A stretch of DNA of 6,552 nucleotides from Thermomicrobiaceae bacterium (GCA_007124395.1 SLFF01000006.1:1-6552), one strand, 5' to 3'. Counted from the first letter of the stretch, positions 1-6,000 are shown. Program-made: numbers and translations. The notes: generated by a model not told the origin, from the sequence alone.

Positions 1-216
1 GCAGAGCAACTTACTGCACGCGGCCAGCACTCCGTCATTCTGGTGAGCGACCCATTCCACATGTTCCGAGTCAAGCAGATTGCCGGCAATCTCAACCTCT
101 CCGCCAAGGGTTCACCGACTACGACGAGCCCGATCAGGCCAGGAACTCCTGCGGAACAACACTACGTGATTCGTGAGGTTTTCGCCTACGTCAACTACCT
201 GTTTTTCGATTCCTGA
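1..216 (+). CDS. DUF218 / YdcF-SanA-ElyC-like protein, C-terminal fragment
   Basis: An open frame enters from the left edge in frame 1 and stops with TGA at 214-216, leaving 71 visible residues. The stretch VILVSDPFHMFR (residues 12-23) matches the conserved VTSxyHmpRa-type segment of the DUF218 (YdcF/SanA/ElyC) family. It is followed by a Pro/Thr/Ser-rich turn (residues 38-50) and by IREVFAYVNYLFF (57-69), which fits the C-terminal RE...aY helix of these proteins. Family members are usually membrane-anchored or cytosolic Rossmann-like proteins of poorly defined biochemistry; some are linked to envelope integrity. The N-terminal part, any membrane segment and the first conserved acidic motif lie outside the window. 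No terminator follows it. The next gene starts 86 bases downstream behind its own TATAAT box, so an operon with the aldolase is possible but not required. The family call is recognition by eye of a C-terminal fragment. Confidence 0.8.
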   Translation, partial: AEQLTARGQHSVILVSDPFHMFRVKQIAGNLNLSAKGSPTTTSPIRPGTPAEQHYVIREVFAYVNYLFFDS

Positions 217-250
217 CCCTCTCGATGCCCCACGATTGCCGATTCCGTCC

Positions 251-256
251 TATAAT
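251..256 (+). promoter_or_regulatory. Putative -10 box (TATAAT) of the aldolase gene
   Basis: A perfect TATAAT hexamer lies in the 86-base gap between the DUF218 gene and the aldolase, 46 bases before the aldolase ATG. No good -35 hexamer sits 16-18 bases upstream (CCCCAC at a 17-base spacing), and there is no TG extension. The promoter may be weak or activator-dependent. The transcription start would fall near 263. Confidence 0.5.
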
Positions 257-302
257 CGACGAACGTGAACGAAAACCCGTACTCAATGGAGAGGACTAAA
301 CG

Positions 303-1133
303 ATGCGCGCCAATCATGCGAAGCGCCGTCTTCAGGCCGGAGAACCATCTATTGGAACCTGGCTATCGATTCCCAGCCCGGAATCCGCGGAGTTCCTCGG
401 GCGATTGCCATTCGACTGGCTGACTGTAGATGCCGAACACAACCCAGTCGACATCCGGACACTGGCTCAGATGTTCGCCGCAATCGGCTCTGGCGGAACG
501 GCTCCGATGGTACGGATTCCCTGGAACGAACCGGAAAACTTCAAGCGCGTTCTCGATGCCGGCGCCTGGGGCATCGTTGTTCCAATGGTGAACTCACGCG
601 AGGAAGCGGAAATGGCCGTTGAAGCCGCCCGCTATTACCCGATGGGCAACCGCAGCGTTGGTGGTGGCCGGCACGCACTGAGTTTCAACACCGGCGGCAA
701 GACCTACTACGAGAACGCCAACGAGAACACCCTGCTGGTGCTCCAGATCGAGCACATCGATGGTGTCAACAACATTGACGAGATCATGAGCGTTCCCGGG
801 TTCGATGCGACCTTCATCGGCCCGAACGATCTTGCCGCATCAATGGGTCTCGGTCTCGGCGTCTCGCTGGAGAGCGACATTCCCGAGCTGGTCGATGCAA
901 TCAAGACGATCCGTGAGACGGCAAAGGCTCATGGCATCGCACCGGGAATTCACACCTCTGGCCCAGAGGGCCTGAAGCAACGTCTCGCTGAAGGCTTCCA
1001 GTACTGCGCCCTGGCCAGTGAGATGAAGTTCATGCTCGAAGGGCTGACGAACGCCATCAAGGAGACCGGATGGCAGTCATCCGAACTGGCGAACATCGAT
1101 TCCGCGGTGGCAGGCGAAGCCGTCCGCTACTAG
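303..1133 (+). CDS. HpcH/HpaI-family class II (metal-dependent) aldolase
   Basis: This 276-residue protein is close in length to E. coli HpaI (about 262). The family cleaves or forms C-C bonds in 2-keto-3-deoxy/4-hydroxy acids, releasing pyruvate (or a similar 2-oxoacid) and an aldehyde, through a divalent-metal enolate in the cytoplasm. Visible family landmarks are FDWLTVDAEH (37-46, with D43 and H46), VRIPWNEP (70-77, with R71 as the substrate Arg), the AGAWGIVVPMV strand (87-96), LVLQIE (145-150, with Q148 and metal ligand E150) and FIGPNDLAASMG (171-182, with metal ligand D176). These align with HpaI H45, R70, E149 and D175, so the protein looks catalytically intact. The ATG is preceded by GGAGAGGA (288-295) at a 7-base spacing, which fixes the start. 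It is a single gene, convergent with the aminotransferase. No catabolic partner is in view, so the natural substrate (4-hydroxy-2-oxoheptanedioate, 2-keto-3-deoxy sugar acid or other) cannot be assigned. Confidence 0.92.
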   Translation: MRANHAKRRLQAGEPSIGTWLSIPSPESAEFLGRLPFDWLTVDAEHNPVDIRTLAQMFAAIGSGGTAPMVRIPWNEPENFKRVLDAGAWGIVVPMVNSREEAEMAVEAARYYPMGNRSVGGGRHALSFNTGGKTYYENANENTLLVLQIEHIDGVNNIDEIMSVPGFDATFIGPNDLAASMGLGLGVSLESDIPELVDAIKTIRETAKAHGIAPGIHTSGPEGLKQRLAEGFQYCALASEMKFMLEGLTNAIKETGWQSSELANIDSAVAGEAVRY

Positions 1134-1166
1134 ACCGGATCGGATGCCCGAATACAAGCGTTGGCA

Positions 1167-1187
1167 GGGAGGGGCATGTCCCCTCCC
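1167..1187. terminator. Perfect hairpin between convergent genes, possible bidirectional terminator
   Basis: An 8-bp perfect stem GGGAGGGG/CCCCTCCC encloses a 5-base loop (CATGT). It lies 33 bases after the aldolase stop and 59 bases after the aminotransferase stop on the other strand. Very stable GC pairing and placement between two converging 3' ends suggest transcript-end formation or protection for both. Neither strand has a U-tract after the stem, so it is not a textbook intrinsic terminator. Confidence 0.5.
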
Positions 1188-1246
1188 GACCTGTATACCT
1201 CAACAGATCTCGACCTTTCCGTGAAGTCGGTTAGCTGAGGACCGGG

Positions 1247-2395
1247 CTACCGGTTTCGCACGCCCCGCTCGCTGGCGACCCGCTCGATGTAGTTGCCAGC
1301 AACGTCCATCCCCTCCCGGAACCGCTCCGGTTCCGCACCGAATCCGATCCGGAGATGGTGTTCATGACCGAATGCCGACCCCGGAGCCAGCATAACGCTC
1401 GCATCCCGGGCCAGATCATCGGCCAGTTCGGCCGAGGGGATATCCATCTGGTATCGAAGCAGGCCGAGCAATCCACCCTGTGGGCGAACCCACTCAATCA
1501 AACCCTCACGCTCTCGTATCCATTGCTCAACCAGCGCGAGGTTGCCACTGGCGATCGAGCGCGTCCGCTCCATCAATGTCGTTCGATGTTCCAGGACGAT
1601 CTGCGCCAGCCGATCGTTGAGATAACCCGGGCTCAAGGAAATGTAGTCCCGGAACGACCAGCATTCCTTCACGACATCTGCCGGGGCCACCATCCAGCCG
1701 ATCCGCAATCCTGGCAGACCGAATGGTTTTGACAGCGTGCCAACCGAGAGCCCCGAATCACCCCGATCCCGTGCAGGACCGGCACATTTCGGCTGATCCG
1801 GCAGCGACAACCAGCGATACGCCTCGTCGCTCAAGACCCAGGCGCCAACCGATTCCGCCATGGCATATACGCGATCGAGCTCCTCGTCGGTCAGAATCGC
1901 CCCACTCGGATTGTGTGGCGAGTTGATCACGATCATGCGCGTGCGCGGTGTGATCAGAATTTGCAGCTCATCGAGCTGATAGCGAAACCCGTTCTCCGGT
2001 GTCAGTTTCCACGGCTTCACGATGCAGCCGAGCGCCTTCGGGACACTGGCGAGCTGCTGATAGCAAGGATCAACAACGATCACCTCATCGCCCTGAACCA
2101 GCAACGTGTTGAAGAGCAGGAAATTCGCCTCGATCGCGCCGGTGGTTACCAGCACGTTATCCGGGTCGGTATTCTCATACAGTCCGGCGATAATCTCCCG
2201 GAGTTGAATCGTCCCGCACGCCTCGCTGTAGAGCAATGGCTCGTCGAGAATACTGGCGATCCGGTCCTGCTCTCCGGTCAGAGCACCCAGCTGGTTGACA
2301 CTCATCGGCTGAATTCCAGACTCGGCCAGATCGTAGGAAACTACGGTTTCCCATGTGGTCATCCAGCGCTCGAGTTCGAACGATTCGATTCGCAT
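1247..2395 (-). CDS. PLP-dependent aminotransferase, class I/II (fold type I)
   Basis: A complete 382-residue fold-type I enzyme of normal aminotransferase length, cytosolic and PLP-dependent. Visible motifs are VINSPHNPSG (156-165, N162 contacts the PLP ring hydroxyl), VLSDEAYRW (187-195, D190 binds the pyridine N and Y193 the phenolate), and GTLSKPFGLPGLRIGW (219-234, with K223 the Schiff-base lysine and R231 a phosphate ligand). LRIGFG (348-353) carries the substrate-carboxylate arginine R349. All key residues are present. The opening MRIESFELERWMTTWET...YDLAESG is, from memory, typical of a group of 'aminotransferase class I/II-fold' proteins that includes capreomycidine synthase (VioD) relatives, so the reaction need not be a simple transamination. 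The ATG is preceded by AGAGAGGA (minus strand, 2412-2405), with 9 bases between GAGAGGA and the start. This site lies inside the end of the kinase gene, and the gap to the kinase stop is 6 bp. It is the third gene of the leuS T-box operon. The substrate is unknown; a link to leucine or branched-chain metabolism is only suggested by the shared leader. Confidence 0.9.
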   Translation of the reverse strand: MRIESFELERWMTTWETVVSYDLAESGIQPMSVNQLGALTGEQDRIASILDEPLLYSEACGTIQLREIIAGLYENTDPDNVLVTTGAIEANFLLFNTLLVQGDEVIVVDPCYQQLASVPKALGCIVKPWKLTPENGFRYQLDELQILITPRTRMIVINSPHNPSGAILTDEELDRVYAMAESVGAWVLSDEAYRWLSLPDQPKCAGPARDRGDSGLSVGTLSKPFGLPGLRIGWMVAPADVVKECWSFRDYISLSPGYLNDRLAQIVLEHRTTLMERTRSIASGNLALVEQWIREREGLIEWVRPQGGLLGLLRYQMDIPSAELADDLARDASVMLAPGSAFGHEHHLRIGFGAEPERFREGMDVAGNYIERVASERGVRNR

Positions 2396-2401
2396 CAGGC
2401 G

Positions 2402-3085
2402 TTATCCTCTCTGAATCCGACCGTGGTCGGCCATTGCCCGAATCTGGGCACAGATCATCTCGATTGCCCGAATGTTATGTCCACCTTCCGGGACAATAAT
2501 GTCAGCATGACGCCGACTAGGTCGGACGAACTGGATATGCATTGGACGCACGGTGGTCAGATACTGATTGATTACCGATTCCATCGACCGGCCCCGCTCG
2601 TGAACGTCTCGATGCAACCTGCGGATGAAGCGGACATCATCATCGGTATCGACATAGATGCACAGCGCTGATCGGCTTCGCAGGCTTTCCTCGACGAGTG
2701 ACAGTACGCCCTCCACCAGGATTATCTCCCGGGGAACGGTCTGCACAGTATCGGCGACTCGGCGATGCTCGACAAAATCGTAGATCGGGATGTCAACCGG
2801 GTGCCCGGACGACAACTGTTCCAGATGTTCGACCAGCAGTTCGGTTTCCAGGCTGTCCGGGTGATCGAAGTTGAGGTTGGCACGTTCGGCGGCCGAGAGG
2901 TCGCGCCGGTCACGGTAGTAGGAGTCATGAGAGATCAGCGTCACACGGTCAGCGCCGATTACCGACTCGATTGCCGCAGCTATCGTCGTCTTTCCTGAGC
3001 CGGTTCCCCCGGCGATCGTGATGACCGGAATATGGCCGGGCGGACGATCGATCGATCCACCCGGCTCCACATGAATGCTGTTCAT
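2402..3085 (-). CDS. udk: Uridine kinase / uridine-cytidine kinase-like P-loop kinase
   Basis: A 227-residue protein of the phosphoribulokinase/uridine kinase family, which phosphorylates uridine or cytidine to UMP or CMP in pyrimidine salvage. The Walker A motif GGTGSGKT spans 26-33 after a strand VITIAGG. HDSYY (53-57) and FDHPDSLE (73-80) match the nucleoside-binding and catalytic Asp region. IPIYDF (99-104), ILVEGVLSL (122-130), IYVDTDDDVRFIRRLHRDVHERGRS (143-167, the LID-type Arg-rich segment) and RRHADIIVPEGG (191-202) are all typical of Udk. The length fits the bacterial enzyme (about 210-230), with a short N-terminal tail of about 18 residues before the first strand. No clear Shine-Dalgarno precedes the ATG. 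The start lies only 7 bp after the leuS stop, so translation is probably coupled to leuS. It may be a uridine kinase-like paralogue with a different nucleoside substrate; family membership itself is secure. Confidence 0.88.
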   Translation of the reverse strand: MNSIHVEPGGSIDRPPGHIPVITIAGGTGSGKTTIAAAIESVIGADRVTLISHDSYYRDRRDLSAAERANLNFDHPDSLETELLVEHLEQLSSGHPVDIPIYDFVEHRRVADTVQTVPREIILVEGVLSLVEESLRSRSALCIYVDTDDDVRFIRRLHRDVHERGRSMESVINQYLTTVRPMHIQFVRPSRRHADIIVPEGGHNIRAIEMICAQIRAMADHGRIQRG

Positions 3086-3092
3086 CGACAGA

Positions 3093-5576
3093 CTAGCCGA
3101 CGACGATGTTCAGGATTCGACCAGGCACGTAGATCACCTTGCGAACCTGCTTGTCGCCGATACCGTCCTGAACCCGGCTGCTCGCCATCGCCATTGCCAT
3201 GACCGTCTCTTCGTCGGCATCCACGGCGGTCTCGAGGCGATCCCGGACTTTTCCGTTGATCTGCACAGCCAGCTCCACCGTTTCCTCAACCGTCAACGCA
3301 GGATCGAACGACGGCCAGGCCTGCTGGTGAACGCTGAATTCACCGCCCAGGCGATGCCAGAGCTCTTCGGCCAGATGCGGGGCACTCGGGGCCAGCATCA
3401 ATGCAAGCGACTCGAGCGACTCCCGCCAGGCGGGCGAGTTCGTAGCTCCGCGCTCACGCAGCTGGTAGAGCTCGTTCACGAACTCCATCAGACGGGCCAG
3501 CATCGTGTTGAACTCGAAATCGCCGATATCGTCTCCGACGACCTGAATTGCCTTGTTCAACGCCTTGCGGAGTTGCAGATCGACGTCCGGGTCGACATCA
3601 CCAGCCGCTGGAATATCTGCAGTCTCATCGGTGATTGCCCAGGCTCGGCGAACGAACCTCTCGATGCCGGAAATCCCTCGAGAGTTCCAGGGGCCGCCCT
3701 GATCCCAGGGAGCAATGAACATCAGATACAGCCGGACGACGTCGGCACCCTGCTCACTGACCAGTTCATCCGGGTCAACCACGTTACCCCGGCTCTTGGA
3801 CATCTTCTCGTTGTCCTCGCCTAGGATGATCCCCTGGTTGTAGAGACGGGTGAACGGTTCGTCGATCGTCAGCAAGCCGATGTCCCGCATCGCTTTGGCG
3901 AAGAACCGCGCGTAGAGCAGATGCATCGTGGCGTGTTCGATCCCGCCGGTGTACTGATCAACCGGCAGCCATTCAGCGGCCTTGTCCGGATCAACCGGCC
4001 CATCAACATAGTGCGGATTCAGGAACCGGTACTGATACCAGGATGAATCGACGAACGTATCCAGCGTATCGGTCTCCCGTTTCGCCGCCGCGCCGCAACT
4101 CGGGCATGTCGTGTTGACGAAGCCTTCGTGGGTCTTGAGCGGCGATTCCCCGGTCGGCTTGAATTCGGCATCTTCCGGCAGAACGACCGGCAGATCTTCT
4201 TCCGGCACCGGAACGGTTCCGCAGGAATCACAGTAGATGATCGGGATCGGCGTGCCCCAGTAGCGCTGGCGAGATACCAGCCAGTCCCGGAATCGATAGT
4301 TGATCTCACCCGAGCCGCGTCCCTGCTCGTCCAGCCATTCGATGACTTTAGAAACGGCCTCGCCATCGGCCGTCGGGGTGCCGTCGAAGTGAGCCGAATT
4401 CACCATCACGCCTTCGCCGGCGTAGGCTTCGGCAATCGTTTCGTCGGAGAGATCAGAATCTTCCGGACGAATCACGACGCGCACTGGCAGATCGAACTTC
4501 CGGGCGAACTCGAAGTCACGCTCGTCGTGGGCAGGAACCGCCATAATGGCACCAGTTCCATAGCCCATCAGCACATAATCAGCGATCCAGATCGGAACTC
4601 GCTCACCGTTTACCGGATTCACAGCGTGGGCTCCGATGAACACACCGGTCTTTTCGTTCTCCGTGTTGGTTCGCTGGATCTCGGTCTGTCGCCGGGCCTG
4701 TCGGACATACGCTTCGACGTCGTCACGCTGTTCGTCGGTCGTCAGCTTCTCGACCAGCGGATGTTCCGGAGCCAGCACCATGAAGGTGGCTCCCCAGAGC
4801 GTGTCAGGACGTGTCGTGAAGACCTCGATCGAGTCATCCTGCTCACTGGTGAAGACAACCCGGGCGCCTTCCGAACGGCCGATCCAGTTTGTCTGCATCG
4901 TGACAACGCGATCGGGCCAGTCGATCTTGCTGAAATCGAGCAGTTCTTCGGCGTACTTCGTAATCCGGAAGAACCACTGGGTCAGATCTCGACGGGAGAC
5001 CTCCGAATGACAGCGCTCACACTCCCCCTCGACAACCTGCTCGTTCGCCAGCACAGTCTGGCACTTCGGGCACCACCAGACCGGAGCCTTGGCCTGATAG
5101 GCCAACCCGGCCTTCATGAATTGCAAGAAGAGCCACTGGTTCCACTGGTAGTAGTCCGGCAGACAGGTGATGACCTCACGGTCCCAGTCGAACATCGCGC
5201 CCATCGAGCGCATCTGTTTCCGCATGTTGTCGATGTTTGCCATTGTCCAGGTGTGGGGATGGATATTTCGCTGGATCGCCGCATTCTCCGCTGGCAGACC
5301 GAAGGCGTCGAACCCCATCGGAAAGAGGACGTTGTAGCCACACATGCGCTTGAACCTGGCAGCGGAATCGGACGGAGCCATCGCATACCAGTGCCCGATG
5401 TGCAGATCCCCTGAGGGATAGGGATACATCGTCAGGGCATACCACTTGGGGCGTTCGGAGTGATCCGGCGTTTTCGCGAGCTGTGCTTCTTCCCAGGCTT
5501 TCTGCCATTTGGCTTCAACCTGGCTGGCATTGTATTGACGCGCCCGAGCGCGAGATTGCGTTTCAGTTGTTGCCAC
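3093..5576 (-). CDS. leuS: Leucyl-tRNA synthetase
   Basis: Class Ia synthetase, 827 residues from the GTG start chosen here, which is normal for bacterial LeuRS. It charges tRNA-Leu with leucine and edits mischarged norvaline or isoleucine. In order: Rossmann fold with HIGH (59-62) in YPYPSGDLHIGHW; a first zinc module with C169, C172, C186 and C189; the CP1 editing domain with TTRPDT (254-259) and GTGAIMAVPAHDERDFEFA (340-358, D351 the editing aspartate); a second Cys pair set C449/C452 and C491/C494; the KMSKS loop (591-595); an anticodon-binding helical domain; and the C-terminal extension ending in VRKVIYVPGRILNIVV. GTG at 5576-5574 is chosen because AGGAGG lies 6 bases upstream. The frame stays open upstream to 5747, but that stretch is the leader RNA and part of a tRNA gene. 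It is first gene of the operon leuS-udk-aminotransferase and is controlled by the T-box described below. Confidence 0.97.
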   Translation of the reverse strand: MATTETQSRARARQYNASQVEAKWQKAWEEAQLAKTPDHSERPKWYALTMYPYPSGDLHIGHWYAMAPSDSAARFKRMCGYNVLFPMGFDAFGLPAENAAIQRNIHPHTWTMANIDNMRKQMRSMGAMFDWDREVITCLPDYYQWNQWLFLQFMKAGLAYQAKAPVWWCPKCQTVLANEQVVEGECERCHSEVSRRDLTQWFFRITKYAEELLDFSKIDWPDRVVTMQTNWIGRSEGARVVFTSEQDDSIEVFTTRPDTLWGATFMVLAPEHPLVEKLTTDEQRDDVEAYVRQARRQTEIQRTNTENEKTGVFIGAHAVNPVNGERVPIWIADYVLMGYGTGAIMAVPAHDERDFEFARKFDLPVRVVIRPEDSDLSDETIAEAYAGEGVMVNSAHFDGTPTADGEAVSKVIEWLDEQGRGSGEINYRFRDWLVSRQRYWGTPIPIIYCDSCGTVPVPEEDLPVVLPEDAEFKPTGESPLKTHEGFVNTTCPSCGAAAKRETDTLDTFVDSSWYQYRFLNPHYVDGPVDPDKAAEWLPVDQYTGGIEHATMHLLYARFFAKAMRDIGLLTIDEPFTRLYNQGIILGEDNEKMSKSRGNVVDPDELVSEQGADVVRLYLMFIAPWDQGGPWNSRGISGIERFVRRAWAITDETADIPAAGDVDPDVDLQLRKALNKAIQVVGDDIGDFEFNTMLARLMEFVNELYQLRERGATNSPAWRESLESLALMLAPSAPHLAEELWHRLGGEFSVHQQAWPSFDPALTVEETVELAVQINGKVRDRLETAVDADEETVMAMAMASSRVQDGIGDKQVRKVIYVPGRILNIVVG

Positions 5577-5580
5577 CGGG

Positions 5581-5588
5581 ATCCTCCT
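5581..5588 (-). promoter_or_regulatory. leuS ribosome binding site that fixes the GTG start
   Basis: The minus strand reads AGGAGGAT here, with 6 bases between AGGAGG (5588-5583) and GTG at 5576. This near-perfect Shine-Dalgarno decides against the longer open frame that runs back into the tRNA. It lies downstream of the T-box terminator, as expected for transcriptional rather than translational control. Confidence 0.9.
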
Positions 5589-5630
5589 GCCGTATGAACT
5601 GCGCGATCCGCCAAATGAGACCCGGACACG

Positions 5631-5667
5631 AAAAAAGCCCTCCATCCCCCTGGCAGGGACGAAAGGC
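5631..5667 (-). terminator. T-box intrinsic terminator of the leuS leader
   Basis: On the minus strand a 13-bp stem (5667-5655 pairing with 5649-5637, including four G-U pairs) closes a 5-base loop GCCAG and is followed directly by six T residues (5636-5631). The 5' arm includes CGTCCCT, the same bases needed for the antiterminator, so the two structures exclude each other. It sits 55 bases upstream of the leuS GTG. Confidence 0.93.
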
Positions 5668-5687
5668 CAGTTCCGCGGTACCACCCT
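5655..5687 (-). promoter_or_regulatory. T-box motif and antiterminator
   Basis: The minus strand carries the canonical T-box sequence AGGGTGGTACCGCGG at 5687-5673. The antiterminator pairs AGGG (5687-5684) with CCCT (5658-5655) and GCG (5676-5674) with CGT (5661-5659), leaving the 7-base bulge TGGTACC. The bulge bases TGGT (5683-5680) would pair with the free ACCA end of uncharged tRNA having A73, which fits bacterial tRNA-Leu. This is a near-exact match to the family consensus. Confidence 0.95.
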
Positions 5688-5691
5688 GGTT

Positions 5692-5796
5692 GGTAGACCT
5701 GATTCTAAACGTGGAGCTGAGGGGACTCGAACCCCTGACCCCAACACTGCCAGTGTTGTGCTCTCCCAGCTGAGCTACAGCCCCGTGGTGTCTACC
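5692..5796 (-). other. Stem III-like helix whose loop holds the tRNA-Ala gene
   Basis: On the minus strand GGTAGAC (5796-5790) lies 5 bases before the tRNA 5' end, and its perfect complement GTCTACC (5698-5692) lies 13 bases after the tRNA 3' end. The 7-bp helix would bring the upstream T-box domains next to the antiterminator, which starts 4 bases later at 5687. The placement, after a GTTACCGAGTG stretch and just before AACCAGGGTGG, is where the variable Stem III hairpin lies in ordinary T-boxes. Pairing is seen in the sequence; its formation in the cell is inferred. Confidence 0.65.
5712..5784 (-). tRNA. tRNA-Ala (anticodon GGC)
   Basis: A complete 73-nt cloverleaf. The acceptor stem GGGGCTG/CAGCTCC contains the G3-U70 wobble that is the alanine identity element. 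The D-stem is GCTC/GAGC, the anticodon stem CAACA/TGTTG encloses loop CTGGCAG with anticodon GGC (5751-5749), the variable loop has 5 bases, the T-stem is AGGGG/CCCCT with loop TTCGAGT, and the discriminator is A73. All stems pair fully, so the gene looks functional. CCA is not encoded (A73 is followed by CGTTT), so the CCA-adding enzyme is needed. It reads GCC directly and GCU by wobble. The gene lies inside the leuS T-box leader, on the same strand, between the specifier stem and the antiterminator. No convincing promoter of its own is visible in the leader, so it is probably transcribed from the leuS promoter and released by RNase P and 3' processing. Confidence 0.96.
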
Positions 5797-5853
5797 CACT
5801 CGGTAACCCGATATCGGAGGTTATCCGGTTTCGGCTATCTGTTTCACCGAAAC

Positions 5854-5953
5854 GGCTCCCGGACGAGTTCGCTCGTCATTTCCCGATGTTGCCTTGCACC
5901 AGCCGGCAACTCTCTGGATTCGAGATGACGATCTACTACTTCCGATCATCGCC
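5854..5953 (-). promoter_or_regulatory. T-box Stem I with CUC (Leu) specifier and kink-turn
   Basis: At the base, GGC (5953-5951), bulge GAT, GA and TCGG (5945-5942) face CCGG (5862-5859), GA and GCC (5856-5854), which is a textbook kink-turn layout with tandem G-A pairs. The specifier loop has AGTA repeats (5940-5934) on the 5' side and GAA-CTC (5870-5865) on the 3' side. CTC (5867-5865) is a leucine codon matching leuS. Above it CGTCA/TGACG and TCTCGA/TCGGGA form the upper stem. AGAGAG (5915-5910) and GGCTGGTG in the distal loop, closed by GTTGCC/GGCAAC, match the conserved AG-bulge and distal T-loop module that stacks on the tRNA elbow. Confidence 0.88.
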
Positions 5954-6000
5954 AGAATATGCGTTTCGCTAGCTGGCGATCACGCCGACCAGCAAGCAAG

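Larger units (their letters stand above)
5631..5953 (-). promoter_or_regulatory. Leucine T-box riboswitch (leuS leader) interrupted by a tRNA gene
   Basis: Read on the minus strand from 5953, the leader has a complete T-box order. Stem I is 5953-5854. A 7-bp hairpin follows (GTTTCGG 5853-5847 with CCGAAAC 5834-5828). Next is a helix CGG-A-TAACC (5827-5819) with GGTTACCG (5808-5801). A Stem III-like helix GGTAGAC/GTCTACC encloses the tRNA-Ala gene. The T-box antiterminator and an intrinsic terminator complete it. The family senses the charging of the cognate tRNA: uncharged tRNA-Leu binds specifier and bulge, stabilises the antiterminator and allows read-through into leuS. Without the 73-nt tRNA and its short flanks the leader would have the normal T-box size and order. 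The genes controlled are leuS, udk and the aminotransferase. Confidence 0.92.

Noticed and set aside
227..250. A -35 hexamer for the aldolase promoter
   Set aside because: No sequence at 16-18 bases before TATAAT resembles TTGACA; TTGCCG at 236-241 is too close (9 bases).
4128..5414. Long plus-strand open frame (428 codons) opposite leuS
   Set aside because: It lies wholly antisense to a confidently identified LeuRS, shows no recognisable motif, and is explained by codon bias of the leuS strand. Similar frames at 1913-2671 and 3075-3824 are rejected for the same reason.
5579..5609. GGATC/GATCC pairing that could hide the leuS ribosome binding site
   Set aside because: Only 5 bp with a 21-base loop; too weak to claim, and the T-box terminator already explains control.
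5577..5747. N-terminal extension of LeuRS by 57 residues from an ATG at 5747
   Set aside because: The extension translates the 3' half of tRNA-Ala and the T-box antiterminator/terminator. A strong Shine-Dalgarno precedes GTG at 5576, and homology begins only after that GTG.
5692..5796. The tRNA flanking arms as attachment-site repeats of an integrated element
   Set aside because: They are inverted, not direct, and no integrase or foreign-looking gene is present nearby.
5785..5850. A private promoter for tRNA-Ala within the leader
   Set aside because: GATAAC and GATATC resemble -10 boxes, but none has a credible -35 at 16-18 bases. The bases are better explained by T-box helices.
5864..5867. 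Reading the specifier as UCG (Ser) instead of CUC (Leu)
   Set aside because: The GAA-codon-purine pattern gives CUC, and the downstream gene is leuS.
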